Made by a program: the position numbers and the translations under genes
Assembly (NCBI RefSeq): GCF_000384115.1
Contig: NZ_KB913029.1
Span: forward strand, 5,369,057 to 5,433,056
Reading direction: 5' to 3'
DNA: 64,000 bases
Source of the DNA: Sporichthya polymorpha DSM 43042
GTDB taxonomy: Bacteria; Actinomycetota; Actinomycetes; Sporichthyales; Sporichthyaceae
The notes under the pieces: model-generated
Told to the model about the DNA's origin: nothing
Databases searched by the model: none
Seen by the model: the letters and a program-made list of their open reading frames with translations, nothing else
Part shown: positions 9,802-18,090 of the stretch, piece by piece
How the letters are laid out: each line of letters begins with the position of its first letter
How positions within the stretch are numbered: position 1 is the stretch's first letter

Positions 9802-10272
9802 GTGGCGAACGTCCGCCTGTCCCCCGGGGACACCGCACCCGACTTCACGCTGACCGACGCCGACGGCAAGAAGCACAAGCTCAAGGACTACCGAGGCCGG
9901 ACGGTCATCCTCTACGCGTACCCGGCGGCGATGACCCCGGGCTGCACCAAGCAGGCCTGCGACTTCCGGGACAACTTCGCCCGGCTCACCGACGCCGGCT
10001 ACGTCGTCCTCGGCCTCTCCCCCGACTCAGAGGCCAAGCTCGCGAAGTTCCGCGACCGGGACAACGTGCCGTTCCCGCTGCTCTCGGACCCGGACAAGTC
10101 CGTCCTCACCGCCTACGGCGCCTTCGGCGAGAAGCAGATGTACGGCAAGACGGTCACCGGCGTCATCCGGAGCACGTTCGTCATCGATCCCAAGGGCAAG
10201 CTGACCAAGGCGATGTACGGCGTGAAGGCCACCGGCCACGTCGAGCGCCTGCTGCGCGACCTGGAGGTCTGA
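9802..10272 (+). CDS. bcp: Thioredoxin-dependent thiol peroxidase (Bcp/PrxQ-type peroxiredoxin)
   Basis: Reduces hydrogen peroxide and organic hydroperoxides in the cytoplasm using thioredoxin. 156 residues, the normal Bcp length. The peroxidatic Cys is in MTPGCTKQACDFRD (about residue 51), with the resolving Cys five residues later (KQAC), which is the PrxQ arrangement. The conserved Arg is in VIRSTFVID. GTG start at 9802. It is divergently transcribed from the DUF3618 gene, with about 200 bp of promoter space. Confidence 0.95.
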   Translation: MANVRLSPGDTAPDFTLTDADGKKHKLKDYRGRTVILYAYPAAMTPGCTKQACDFRDNFARLTDAGYVVLGLSPDSEAKLAKFRDRDNVPFPLLSDPDKSVLTAYGAFGEKQMYGKTVTGVIRSTFVIDPKGKLTKAMYGVKATGHVERLLRDLEV

Positions 10273-10371
10273 CCCTCTGGTGGGTCGAACTCGGCCGACC
10301 GCTGAATCCGACTCAACGAACGACCCCGTCGGTCAGTTGGCCCGCCGCACCCGTGGTCGAGAAGGGGCGCC

Positions 10372-10410
10372 GACACCCCGTACTCCCGAGTAATGGGGTG
10401 TCACCCTTTC
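10372..10410. repeat. Imperfect palindromic element related to the 41.25-kb palindrome
   Basis: GACACCCC (10372-10379) and TACTC (10381-10385) pair with GAGTA (10388-10392) and GGGGTGTC (10395-10402), with a CC loop and a small bulge. The right flank reads GGGGTGTCACCCTTTC (10395-10410), identical to 41284-41299. It lies 100 bp after bcp and could act as its terminator on the plus strand (CCCTTTC tail). It reads as a decayed copy of the perfect 58-bp palindrome after sbcC. Confidence 0.65.
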
Positions 10411-10502
10411 GTCGGGGTTATCCACAACCCGTTGGAGATGACATCTTCAATGGGGGTCGCGTGGTGTTGATGGGGCGTCAGAGGCGTTGTGGCACCGCGG
10501 AT

Positions 10503-10534
10503 TCCGCTCCTCCGCTCCTCCGCTCCTCCGCCCC
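10503..10534. repeat. 8-bp tandem repeat (TCCGCTCC)
   Basis: Three perfect head-to-tail copies of TCCGCTCC (10503-10526) plus a fourth degenerate copy, 58 bp upstream of the DUF222 start. Such a short array can vary in copy number by slippage and would change promoter or leader spacing. No function is shown. Confidence 0.7.
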
Positions 10535-10591
10535 CGCGCCTCGATCCCGTCGAAAATGGACTGTCGGTGGTGCCCGCTAGGTTCATTCGTG

Positions 10592-12379
10592 ATGACGGGG
10601 ACATCGACGGCAGCAGCACCCACGCCGAGTGCGTGGCAGGTCTCGCTCGGCCTGAGGCCGAGTGAGGCCGAGTGCGCGTCGATGACCGGGGCCGAGACGG
10701 TCGCGGTGCTGCGGGCGGCGCAGCGGCAGACCAACGCCGCCGACGCGGTGCGGTTGGCGATGGTGGCCGAGGTCGGGTCCCGGGGCCTGGACTCGCAGGA
10801 GGAGATCGTGCGCCTGGCGGCCCCGGACCGGTGGGGCGCCGATGAGGTCCGCACCGCCCTGCACATCTCGGGCTATACCGCGAATGAGCTGCTCGACTTC
10901 GCCTGGGCCGTCGTGCGGCGCTTCCCCAAGTTGCACGCCGCCATGGCCGCCGGCGAGTTGAGCATCGAACGGGCCCGGGTGATCCACTTCTGGGTCCGGG
11001 ACATGAGCGACGAGCACGCCAACACCGTGATCGATGAGGTCCTCGGGCACTGCTCGATCGACGCCGACCGGCCCTGGACCAGTGAGCAGCTCGCCGCGCG
11101 GTGCCGCAAACTCGGCATCCAGCTCGACCCGGACTGGGCGCTGCGCCGGTTCACCGAAGCCCACCGGGAACGGCGGGTCATCTCCTGGCGCAACGAGGAC
11201 GGCACCGCCACCATGGCCGCGCAGAACCAGGACCCCGCCCGGGTCGCCGCCGCGATCGCGCGGGTGCGGAAGCTCGCTGACGACGCCAAACGAACCGGGG
11301 ACCCGCGACCGCTGGATCACCTGCGCTCGGAGATCGCCCTCAACCTGCTGGACGGCACCTACGCCGGGTTCACCGACGAGGCGATCCTCGCCCACCTCGC
11401 CACCACACGCCCGACCGACGAGGAGATGGGCGAGGAGTTCCCGCCAGAGCCCGAACCCGAGCCTGAGCCGGAGCCGGCGCCCGAGCCGGAGCCCGAGCCG
11501 GAGGCAGCGCCCGAGCCCGAGCCCGAGGCCGAGCCGGAGGCAGCGCCCGGGCCGGAGGCGGCGCCCGAGCCGGAGCCCGCCCCGAGCGCGGTGTCTCCGC
11601 ACCACGGGGTGCAGCTGACCGCGAAGGTCTCCACCCTGCTCGGGTTGGACCGGGACCCGGCCGAGCTGGCCGGGCAGGGCCCGGTGCACGCCGAGTACGC
11701 CCGCGACCTTGCCCACCGACTGGCGGCGGGCCAGTGGCGGTTCGCGGTCACCGGCCCCGACGGGTACGCGGTCAGCTCCGGCCTCGTCAGCCCGCGGCCG
11801 GTCGACTGGGAACGACGCCGGACCAGTGACCACGGCATCGTCGACCTGCTCATCCCCGCCACCCTCCTGCAAGCGCTGCTCGACGGCACCGTCACCGGTG
11901 AACACGTCCCCACCTGGCGGGCCGTGCTGGTCGAGATCGGCCGCCAACACCTCCTCGCGACCGCCGGCGCCGAGAACGAGCCCGCCCCGGAGGACCCGGA
12001 CGACGACGCCCGGCGGCGCTTCCCCCGCCAAGGACTACGCCGGGACACCCAGCTGCGGATGACGACCTGCCAGGCCCCCGGCTGCCGGCTCCCCGCCGCG
12101 CGGTCCGAGATCGACCACACGATCGACCACGCCCGCGGGGGACTGACCCTGGCCGGGAACCTCGGCCCGCTCTGCGAGCACGACCACGACCTCAAGACCA
12201 AAGGCGGGTGGCAACTCATCCGGCTCGGCCACGACCGAGTCCGCTGGATCACCCGCCTCGGCGTCGGCTACGACGTCGAGATCCCACCCCTGATCGAGCC
12301 CGACCCACCCGGCCGGCCCCGAGCACCCGGGGAGGAGCGACCAGCACCCCGCTACGGACCCGACGAGCCAGCAGCCTGA
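10592..12379 (+). CDS. DUF222 domain HNH endonuclease-like protein (13E12-type family)
   Basis: 595 residues from the ATG at 10592; a GTG immediately before it is an equal alternative. The N-terminal DUF222 region covers about residues 20-280 ([20 protein letters not shown], and the RVIHFWVRD segment). A strongly acidic Glu-Pro/Ala-rich low-complexity insert follows at about residues 285-332. A second part of the domain leads to a C-terminal HNH motif at about residues 491-540, with [28 protein letters not shown] and HDLKTKGGW. Such proteins are abundant and multi-copy in actinobacteria, sometimes called 13E12 repeat proteins. The biological role is unproven, and nuclease activity or a mobile-element link is inference. 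Confidence 0.88.
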   Translation: MTGTSTAAAPTPSAWQVSLGLRPSEAECASMTGAETVAVLRAAQRQTNAADAVRLAMVAEVGSRGLDSQEEIVRLAAPDRWGADEVRTALHISGYTANELLDFAWAVVRRFPKLHAAMAAGELSIERARVIHFWVRDMSDEHANTVIDEVLGHCSIDADRPWTSEQLAARCRKLGIQLDPDWALRRFTEAHRERRVISWRNEDGTATMAAQNQDPARVAAAIARVRKLADDAKRTGDPRPLDHLRSEIALNLLDGTYAGFTDEAILAHLATTRPTDEEMGEEFPPEPEPEPEPEPAPEPEPEPEAAPEPEPEAEPEAAPGPEAAPEPEPAPSAVSPHHGVQLTAKVSTLLGLDRDPAELAGQGPVHAEYARDLAHRLAAGQWRFAVTGPDGYAVSSGLVSPRPVDWERRRTSDHGIVDLLIPATLLQALLDGTVTGEHVPTWRAVLVEIGRQHLLATAGAENEPAPEDPDDDARRRFPRQGLRRDTQLRMTTCQAPGCRLPAARSEIDHTIDHARGGLTLAGNLGPLCEHDHDLKTKGGWQLIRLGHDRVRWITRLGVGYDVEIPPLIEPDPPGRPRAPGEERPAPRYGPDEPAA

Positions 12380-12437
12380 GGCTCCCGGGGCGATGACGGG
12401 CGGCCGCGGTCCCCCGCTGCCCTACCCTCGTCGGTAC

Positions 12438-12522
12438 GCGGAAGTGGCGGAATTGGCAGACGCGCCAGACTTAGGATCTGGTGCCTTCGGGCGTGGGGGT
12501 TCAAGTCCCCCCTTCCGCACCA
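12438..12522 (+). tRNA. tRNA-Leu (anticodon UAG)
   Basis: An 85-base class II tRNA. The acceptor GCGGAAG (12438-12444) pairs with CTTCCGC (12512-12518), followed by discriminator A and an encoded CCA (12520-12522). The anticodon stem CCAGA/TCTGG holds the loop CTTAGGA, giving anticodon TAG (Leu, CUN codons). The variable arm is long and the T-arm is GGGGGTTCAAGTCCCCC. It lies just upstream of the glycan locus. Confidence 0.97.
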
Positions 12523-12580
12523 CCTAGGCTGAAGCGATCTTTCGGCCCCTGACCAGCGCAGCCGCGCGGAGGATTTCGGC

Positions 12581-13789
12581 GTGCCCGTGCAGCTATCCGA
12601 CCTGCTGACTCCGCACCTCACGGGCGTCCAGGCCGTGGTCCAGCTCAGTGGCCCGGCGGTCGAGCTGCCGGGTGGGCTGAAGGCCCGGCCGGCCGCGGAC
12701 GACGAGCGGTTCGGGCCGGGGACGCTGGTCGTCCTGGCCGACGCGCCGGTCGCGGGGATCGCGGACCGGTTGCAGGCGGGGGCGCGGGTGCTGCTGCTCT
12801 CGACCGACGCCGGCGAGCCGGTGCCGCTGCACCTGATCCCTCGCGGGGGGACGCTGCAGCTGGTCGCCGCGGGCGCGCTGGACAGCGCCGACAGCCAGGA
12901 CGACACCGTCGTGGGAGCGGCGCTGCTGACCTGCGTCGAGGCGCACTCCGGGCTCCCGGCGGCGGAGCCGGACGACGACGAGGACATCGACGTCATGAGC
13001 GGGGCCGCGGCGACGGCCCGGTACGAGCGGGCGCTCGCGGGTCGGGACCGGCGGATCCAGTCGCTGGAGGCGCGGATCTCCGCCCTGGAGTCCTCTGCGA
13101 CCTACGTCGTCGGCCGGACCCTGGTGAACGCGGCCCGCAACCCGCGCAAGGCGAAGACCCTCCCGGCGGACCTGTGGGGCATGTGGAAGGGCCGGGCCGG
13201 CCGGTCGCGCAAGGGCGGCGACGCGGCGCCGGCGGCGTCCGTGCCGAACCGCGGCCTCGCGGCCCGCCAGGTCAACGAGCTCGACGACATCGACGCCGGG
13301 TTGCTCTACCTGACCCACACCGCGATGGCGATCGGGCCACGGACCGTCCCGGTGATCGCGGGCATCCTCACCGCGGACACCGCACCCGCGCTGCGCGGCG
13401 AGGCCGCCACCCCGCACGCGGTCGTGAACAAGCTGCTCCCCCACGACGGCGAGGGCATCGTGACGCGCACCGACCCCGACGTGGTGCTCATCGAGTCGGC
13501 CGCGCTCGGCGCGCCCGGCCCGTGGGCCTACACGACCCAGGGTGCGTACGGGGTGCGCGACCAGGCCCTGGTCGACATCATCACGGCCGCGCGCGCGATG
13601 GGGCGCCCGGTCGTCGTCTGGTGGAACTCGCCGCACTACGCCAGCCCCGGACTCAACCGCGTGGCGACGCACGCCGACCTCGTCCTGACCGACGCCGAAG
13701 CCGGCCCCGCCCTCGTCGCGCGGCTGAACACCCAGCTCGACCTCGGCTTCGACCTGCCGGCCGAGCGGGTCGTGGAGGAAAACGCATGA
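12581..13789 (+). CDS. CgeB/DUF3880-like N-terminal glycosyltransferase module, stand-alone
   Basis: 402 residues, GTG start at 12581 with GGAGG nine bases before. Residues of about 145-175 form a short coiled coil (RRIQSLEARISALESS), often seen at the ends of surface-glycan enzymes. From about residue 240 it resembles the N-terminal half of CgeB-type glycosyltransferases: DPDVVLIESAALG, then ITAARAMGRPVVVWW, then THADLVLTDAE. The C-terminal catalytic half of that family is absent; the gene stops and overlaps by ATGA the large glycosyltransferase gene. I infer that the two act together in polymer synthesis. The family assignment is by eye and only moderate. Confidence 0.6.
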   Translation: MPVQLSDLLTPHLTGVQAVVQLSGPAVELPGGLKARPAADDERFGPGTLVVLADAPVAGIADRLQAGARVLLLSTDAGEPVPLHLIPRGGTLQLVAAGALDSADSQDDTVVGAALLTCVEAHSGLPAAEPDDDEDIDVMSGAAATARYERALAGRDRRIQSLEARISALESSATYVVGRTLVNAARNPRKAKTLPADLWGMWKGRAGRSRKGGDAAPAASVPNRGLAARQVNELDDIDAGLLYLTHTAMAIGPRTVPVIAGILTADTAPALRGEAATPHAVVNKLLPHDGEGIVTRTDPDVVLIESAALGAPGPWAYTTQGAYGVRDQALVDIITAARAMGRPVVVWWNSPHYASPGLNRVATHADLVLTDAEAGPALVARLNTQLDLGFDLPAERVVEENA

Positions 13790-16008
13790 CCCGCCGCGCA
13801 ATGGTCTACGGCCACGTCGACCTCAACCTGATCGACGGCTCGGCCATCTGGGTTCAGGGGATCGTCCAGACGCTGTCGAACGCCGGGTGTCAGGTCGACC
13901 TGGTGCTCAAGGCGCCGATCAAGACCGATCGCCTCACCGCTCCCCTCGCGGCGCTGCCGAACGTCACGCTCGTGAAGCCGTTCGAGGACGCGCTACTGCC
14001 CGAACTCGCGAACGGCAAGTCCAACGGTCTGACGCCGCCTCAGGTCTCGCAGGTCCTGAAAGCCTTGGACACCAAGGCGCCCTACGACCTCGTGGTCGTG
14101 CGCGGCCTGCCCGCGGTGTCCCGCCTCGTCGCCGACGACGTCGCGACGGGCCGGCTCTGGACCTACCTCACCGACGTCCCGCAGTCCGTGGTCGAGGCGA
14201 CGCCGGAGGCCGTCAGCCAACTGACCGCGATCGCGAAGGCGTCCCGCTTCCTGCTCTGCCAGACCGAGGAGCTCCGCGGGTTCTTCGAGGGCCTGGTGCC
14301 CGAGGCCTGCGGCCGCTCGGTGCTCTTCCCGCCGGTCGCGCCGGAGGTGACCGGCGTCGAGTCGCCGCCCCCGCCGTCCGCGGACAGCACCCTCAAGCTC
14401 GTCTACACCGGCAAGTACGCGCCGCGGTGGAACACCCTCGAGATGGCGGCGCTGCCCGAGCAGCTCGCCGCCCGCGGGGTCAACGCCGAGCTGCACATGG
14501 TCGGCGACAAGGTCCACGACGACCCGAAGGACCCGACGTACAAGGAGCGGATGCAATCCGCACTGGAGTCGGGCAAGGGCGTCGTCTGGCACGGCGGGCA
14601 GCCGCGCGAGAAGGCGATGCAGCTCGCCGGCGCCGCGCACGTCGGCCTGTCCTGGCGGGACGCGGACCTCGACGACAGCCTCGAGCTCTCGACCAAGGTC
14701 CTGGAGTACGGCGTCCTCGGCCTGCCGGCCGTGCTCAACCGGACGCCGATGCACGAGCGGCTGCTCGGGCCCGACTACCCGCTGTTCGTCGACGGCATCG
14801 GCGCGGACGGCCCGGACCACGGCCTCGCCGAGGTCGTCGGCCTGATCGCCGGTGTCGCGACCGACCCCGCCAGGTACGCCCTCGCCCGCGAGCGCACGGG
14901 TGCCGCCGCCGCGCAGCACACGATGACGAAGGCGACCGAGCGCATGTCCACGCTGCTCGAGCGCGCCTTCCCCTCGGCCCGGCCGAACCTGCCCGCCGCC
15001 GGCGCGCGCCCGCTGCGCGTCGTGGTCGCCGGGCACGACATGAAGTTCTTCACCCGCATCGCGGACTACCTGGCCGCGCTCCCCGGCGTCGAGCTCCGCA
15101 TGGACAACTGGGAGACCCTGGGCCGCCACGACAAGGAGCGCAGCCGGGAACTGCTCGACTGGGCCGACGTCATCATCTGCGAGTGGTGCGGCGGCAACGC
15201 GATCTGGTACTCGAAGCACAAGCGGTCCAACCAGCGCCTGATCATCCGCCTGCACCGGTTCGAGCTGTTCACGAACTACGTCAAGCAGGTGAAGATCCGC
15301 AACGTCGACACCGTCGTCTGCGTGAACCGGCACTACGCCGACCTCACCGCTCAGATCACGAGGTGGCCGACGGAGAAGATCGTCGTGGTCCCGAACTGGG
15401 TCGACGGTGCGCAGCTCGACCGCCCGAAGCTGACGGGTGCTCAGTTCCACCTGGGCATGATCGGCATCGCCCCCGCCCGCAAGCGGATGGACCTCGCGCT
15501 CGACGTCCTCTCCGAACTCCGCCGGGACGACAAGCGCTTCCACCTGTTCGTGAAGAGCAAGCAGGCCTGGGACTACTGGTGGGTCTGGAAGCAGCCCGCC
15601 GAGCGCGCGCACGTCGACGACCTGATGCGCCGCATCCGAACGGACCCGAACCTGCGCGACGCGGTGGTCTTCGACGGCTTCGGGCCGGACGTGCCGGCCT
15701 GGTTACGGGGCATCGGCTGGGTGCTCTCGACCAGTGACGACGAGAGCTTCCACCTCTCCCCCGCCGAGGGCATGGCCTCCGGCGCGGTGCCCGCGGTCCT
15801 GCCCTGGCCGGGCGCGCGCACGGTCTACGCCGAGGAGTGGGTGCACGACTCGGCGGCCGCGATCGCGGCGGAGATCCGCACGGTGACCGCCGAGGGGACC
15901 TGGGAGGACCGGCGCGCCGAGGCACAGCGTCAGGTCACCGCCGCGTTCGACCTCCCGGTCGTCTGCGGCACCTTCGCGGACCTGCTGACCGGGGCTCCGA
16001 AGAGCTGA
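13786..16008 (+). CDS. Two-domain glycosyltransferase (tandem GT-B modules)
   Basis: 740 residues from the ATG at 13786, which overlaps the upstream stop. The first GT-B-like module is at about residues 1-400, with GSAIWVQGIVQTLSNAG near the start, a KLVYTGKYAPRWNTLEM segment and a donor-site-like ESLELSTKVLEYGVLGLPAV region. The second module begins near residue 407 (LRVVVAGHDMKFFTRIADYL), with VVVPNWVDGAQL, LGMIGIAPARKRMDLALDVL and the GT4-type donor region STSDDESFHLSPAEGMASGA. Two nucleotide-sugar-using modules in one chain suggest that two sugars are added in turn, as in bifunctional polymerases, which is an inference. The deacetylase gene follows after 2 bp. Confidence 0.82.
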   Translation: MTRRAMVYGHVDLNLIDGSAIWVQGIVQTLSNAGCQVDLVLKAPIKTDRLTAPLAALPNVTLVKPFEDALLPELANGKSNGLTPPQVSQVLKALDTKAPYDLVVVRGLPAVSRLVADDVATGRLWTYLTDVPQSVVEATPEAVSQLTAIAKASRFLLCQTEELRGFFEGLVPEACGRSVLFPPVAPEVTGVESPPPPSADSTLKLVYTGKYAPRWNTLEMAALPEQLAARGVNAELHMVGDKVHDDPKDPTYKERMQSALESGKGVVWHGGQPREKAMQLAGAAHVGLSWRDADLDDSLELSTKVLEYGVLGLPAVLNRTPMHERLLGPDYPLFVDGIGADGPDHGLAEVVGLIAGVATDPARYALARERTGAAAAQHTMTKATERMSTLLERAFPSARPNLPAAGARPLRVVVAGHDMKFFTRIADYLAALPGVELRMDNWETLGRHDKERSRELLDWADVIICEWCGGNAIWYSKHKRSNQRLIIRLHRFELFTNYVKQVKIRNVDTVVCVNRHYADLTAQITRWPTEKIVVVPNWVDGAQLDRPKLTGAQFHLGMIGIAPARKRMDLALDVLSELRRDDKRFHLFVKSKQAWDYWWVWKQPAERAHVDDLMRRIRTDPNLRDAVVFDGFGPDVPAWLRGIGWVLSTSDDESFHLSPAEGMASGAVPAVLPWPGARTVYAEEWVHDSAAAIAAEIRTVTAEGTWEDRRAEAQRQVTAAFDLPVVCGTFADLLTGAPKS

Positions 16009-16010
16009 AC

Positions 16011-16967
16011 GTGGCCCGAGGGACCCGAGCCGCGGCGTTCGTCCTCGGCCTCGCCCTGCTCGGGGCCTGCGGCGGTGGCGACGACTCCCGGGCGGCCGAA
16101 CCCAGCCCGACGCCGTCCCCCGCCACCCGCGTCCCCGCCACCCGCGTCCCCGCCGCGGGCGGGATCGACGAGCTCGGCCAGATCCCGATTCTGATGTACC
16201 ACCAGATCCGGCCCGAGGCCCGCGCCCCGTCGGACCGGACGCCCGCGCAGTTCCGCGCGGACCTGCGCCGGCTCCACGCCGAGGGCTACCGGCCCGTCAC
16301 CGCGGCGGACTACGTCGCCGGGAACATCGACCTGCCCGTCGGCACGCACCCGGTCGTGCTGACCTTCGACGACTCCTCGGCCGGCCAGGCCCAGATCGGT
16401 CCGGACGGCGAACCGGAGCCGAACACCGCACTCGGCATTCTCGAGGCGTTCGGCCGCGCGCACCCGGACTTCCGCCCCACCGCGACGTTCTTCGTTGTCA
16501 CCAACCGCATCCCGTTCAACGACCCGGACGTCCTGCCCTGGCTCGCCGCCAACGGCTACGAGATCGGGGCGCACACCCAGTCGCACCCGGAGCTGCAGCA
16601 CCTCGACGACCTCGCCGTGCAGGAGCAGATCGGCGCCAATCTCGCCGACATCGACGCCGCGGTCCCCGGCTACCAGGTCCGGACGTTCGCGACGCCGTAC
16701 GGCCACCTGCCGCGCAATCCCGAACTCGCCTGGCGCGGGTCGTACAACGGCGTCCCGTACGAGTTCGCCGCCGTCTTCGGCACCGGACGCACGGCGGCGC
16801 TCTCCCCGTTCGCGACGGCGTTCGACCCCTACGCGATCCCGCGCCTCGCCGCCGGGCTCTCCGCCGCCGAAGCGGTGCTCGCCGAGCTGCGCCGCCGCCC
16901 GGAGCTGCGGTACACGTCCGACGGCGACCCCGACCGGGTCAGTGGCGGGCGGCGAGCCAGCGCTTGA
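16011..16967 (+). CDS. Polysaccharide deacetylase (CE4/NodB family) lipoprotein
   Basis: Probable metal-dependent N-deacetylase acting outside the membrane on a glycan. 318 residues from the GTG at 16011, two bases after the glycosyltransferase stop. The signal peptide ends in lipobox LLGAC (Cys about residue 18) followed by a Pro/Thr linker. The NodB domain shows ILMYHQI, the catalytic TFDD motif and the metal-binding HTQSH motif. The C-terminal part (FATPYGHLPRN) carries the usual R/P motif. The substrate is inferred to be the polymer made by neighbouring genes. The last 29 bp overlap the 3' end of convergent wecB. Confidence 0.9.
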   Translation: MARGTRAAAFVLGLALLGACGGGDDSRAAEPSPTPSPATRVPATRVPAAGGIDELGQIPILMYHQIRPEARAPSDRTPAQFRADLRRLHAEGYRPVTAADYVAGNIDLPVGTHPVVLTFDDSSAGQAQIGPDGEPEPNTALGILEAFGRAHPDFRPTATFFVVTNRIPFNDPDVLPWLAANGYEIGAHTQSHPELQHLDDLAVQEQIGANLADIDAAVPGYQVRTFATPYGHLPRNPELAWRGSYNGVPYEFAAVFGTGRTAALSPFATAFDPYAIPRLAAGLSAAEAVLAELRRRPELRYTSDGDPDRVSGGRRASA

Positions 16968-18036
16968 GGACGTGCGCGATGCGCGGGCCGGCCTGACCGT
17001 CCCACAGCGGCGGGCCCTCCGGCGGCCACTCGGCCTCGGCGGACAGCGCCTCCTTCGCGGCGGCGACCATCGTCGCCGGCGTCACGAGCTTGTTGGTGCC
17101 GTGGGTCGTGGTGATCGGACGCTCGGTGTTCGGACGGGCCGTCAGACACGGCACCTTCAGCGCCGTCGTCTCCTCCTGGACGCCACCGGAGTCGGTGAGC
17201 ACCAGGGCGGCGCCGCGCACCAGCGACATGAAGTCGAGGTAGCCGAGCGGGTCGACGATCTGCAGGTCGGGCGTGGCGACGAGCCCCGCCTCGGCCAGCG
17301 TCGCCCGGCCACGCGGGTGCAGCGGCAGCACGATCGGCAGCATGCGACTGACCTCGTTGACCGCCTCGACAAGTTCACGCGCGGAGGCGACGTCGTCGAC
17401 GTTGCCCGGCCGGTGCAGGGTCGCGACGCCGTAGCGCTCCGGCAGGCTGAAGCGGGCGCGCATCGCCGCGGCGTCGAGCTTGGGCAGCGCGGCGAACAGG
17501 CTGTCGATCATCGGGTTGCCGACGAGGTGGACCTTGTCCGGGCTGATGCCCTCCTGCCCGAGCAGGCCGATCGCCTCGGGGCTGGTGGCGAAGAGCAGGT
17601 CGGCGAGGGAGTCCGTGACGATCCGGTTGATCTCCTCCGGCATCGTCCGGTCGAACGAGCGCAGGCCGGCCTCGACGTGGCCGAACGGGACGCCCATCTT
17701 CGAACACACCAGCGCCGCGGCGAGGGTGGAGTTCACGTCGCCGTAGACGAGCACGAGCTCGGGGCGGCGCTCCGCGATCAGGTCCTCGAGCCCGGCCAGC
17801 AGGGCGCCGGTCTGCTTGCCGTGGCTGCCCGAGCCGACGCCGAGGTTGGCCACCGGCTCCGGCAGCCCGAGGTCGGCGAAGAACACGTCGGACATCAACG
17901 CGTCGTAGTGCTGACCGGTGTGGACGATCTGCTGCGTCAGGCCGGGGATCGCGAGGGCGTCGAGCGCCCGGATCACCGGGGCGGCCTTGGGAAAGTTGGG
18001 ACGCGCTCCGAGTACGTGCAGGATCTCCGCGTCCAT
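16939..18036 (-). CDS. wecB: UDP-N-acetylglucosamine 2-epimerase (non-hydrolysing)
   Basis: Converts UDP-GlcNAc to UDP-ManNAc, the precursor of ManNAcA and ManNAc residues in surface glycans. 365 residues, typical length. It shows GARPNFPKAAPVIRAL at the N-terminus (the usual consensus is GTRPE), HTGQHYD, VYGDVNSTLAAALVC, the catalytic region HVEAGLRS, MPEEINR and the UDP-binding TDSGGVQEE. With wecC at 23.4 kb it would give UDP-ManNAcA. It is transcribed opposite to the neighbouring glycosyltransferases and overlaps the deacetylase gene tail to tail. Confidence 0.94.
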   Translation of the reverse strand: MDAEILHVLGARPNFPKAAPVIRALDALAIPGLTQQIVHTGQHYDALMSDVFFADLGLPEPVANLGVGSGSHGKQTGALLAGLEDLIAERRPELVLVYGDVNSTLAAALVCSKMGVPFGHVEAGLRSFDRTMPEEINRIVTDSLADLLFATSPEAIGLLGQEGISPDKVHLVGNPMIDSLFAALPKLDAAAMRARFSLPERYGVATLHRPGNVDDVASARELVEAVNEVSRMLPIVLPLHPRGRATLAEAGLVATPDLQIVDPLGYLDFMSLVRGAALVLTDSGGVQEETTALKVPCLTARPNTERPITTTHGTNKLVTPATMVAAAKEALSAEAEWPPEGPPLWDGQAGPRIAHVLKRWLAARH

Positions 18037-18090
18037 CGGCGGCAGTGTAGTGGGCGCCGAGCGGCCGGAGCCCAGCAGGCCCGCCGGCTG

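Larger units (their letters stand above)
10273..10591. other. Intergenic region between bcp and the DUF222 gene
   Basis: 319 bp without a supported gene. It contains a palindromic element (10372-10402) directly after bcp, then GTTATCCACAACC (a DnaA-box-like word, 10418-10430), and an 8-bp tandem repeat (10503-10534) before the DUF222 start. The single DnaA-box-like word is probably chance. Confidence 0.6.

Noticed and set aside
10418-10430. DnaA-box-like word TTATCCACAA suggesting a replication origin
   Set aside because: Only one copy, no cluster, no AT-rich unwinding region and no dnaA/dnaN/recF neighbourhood.
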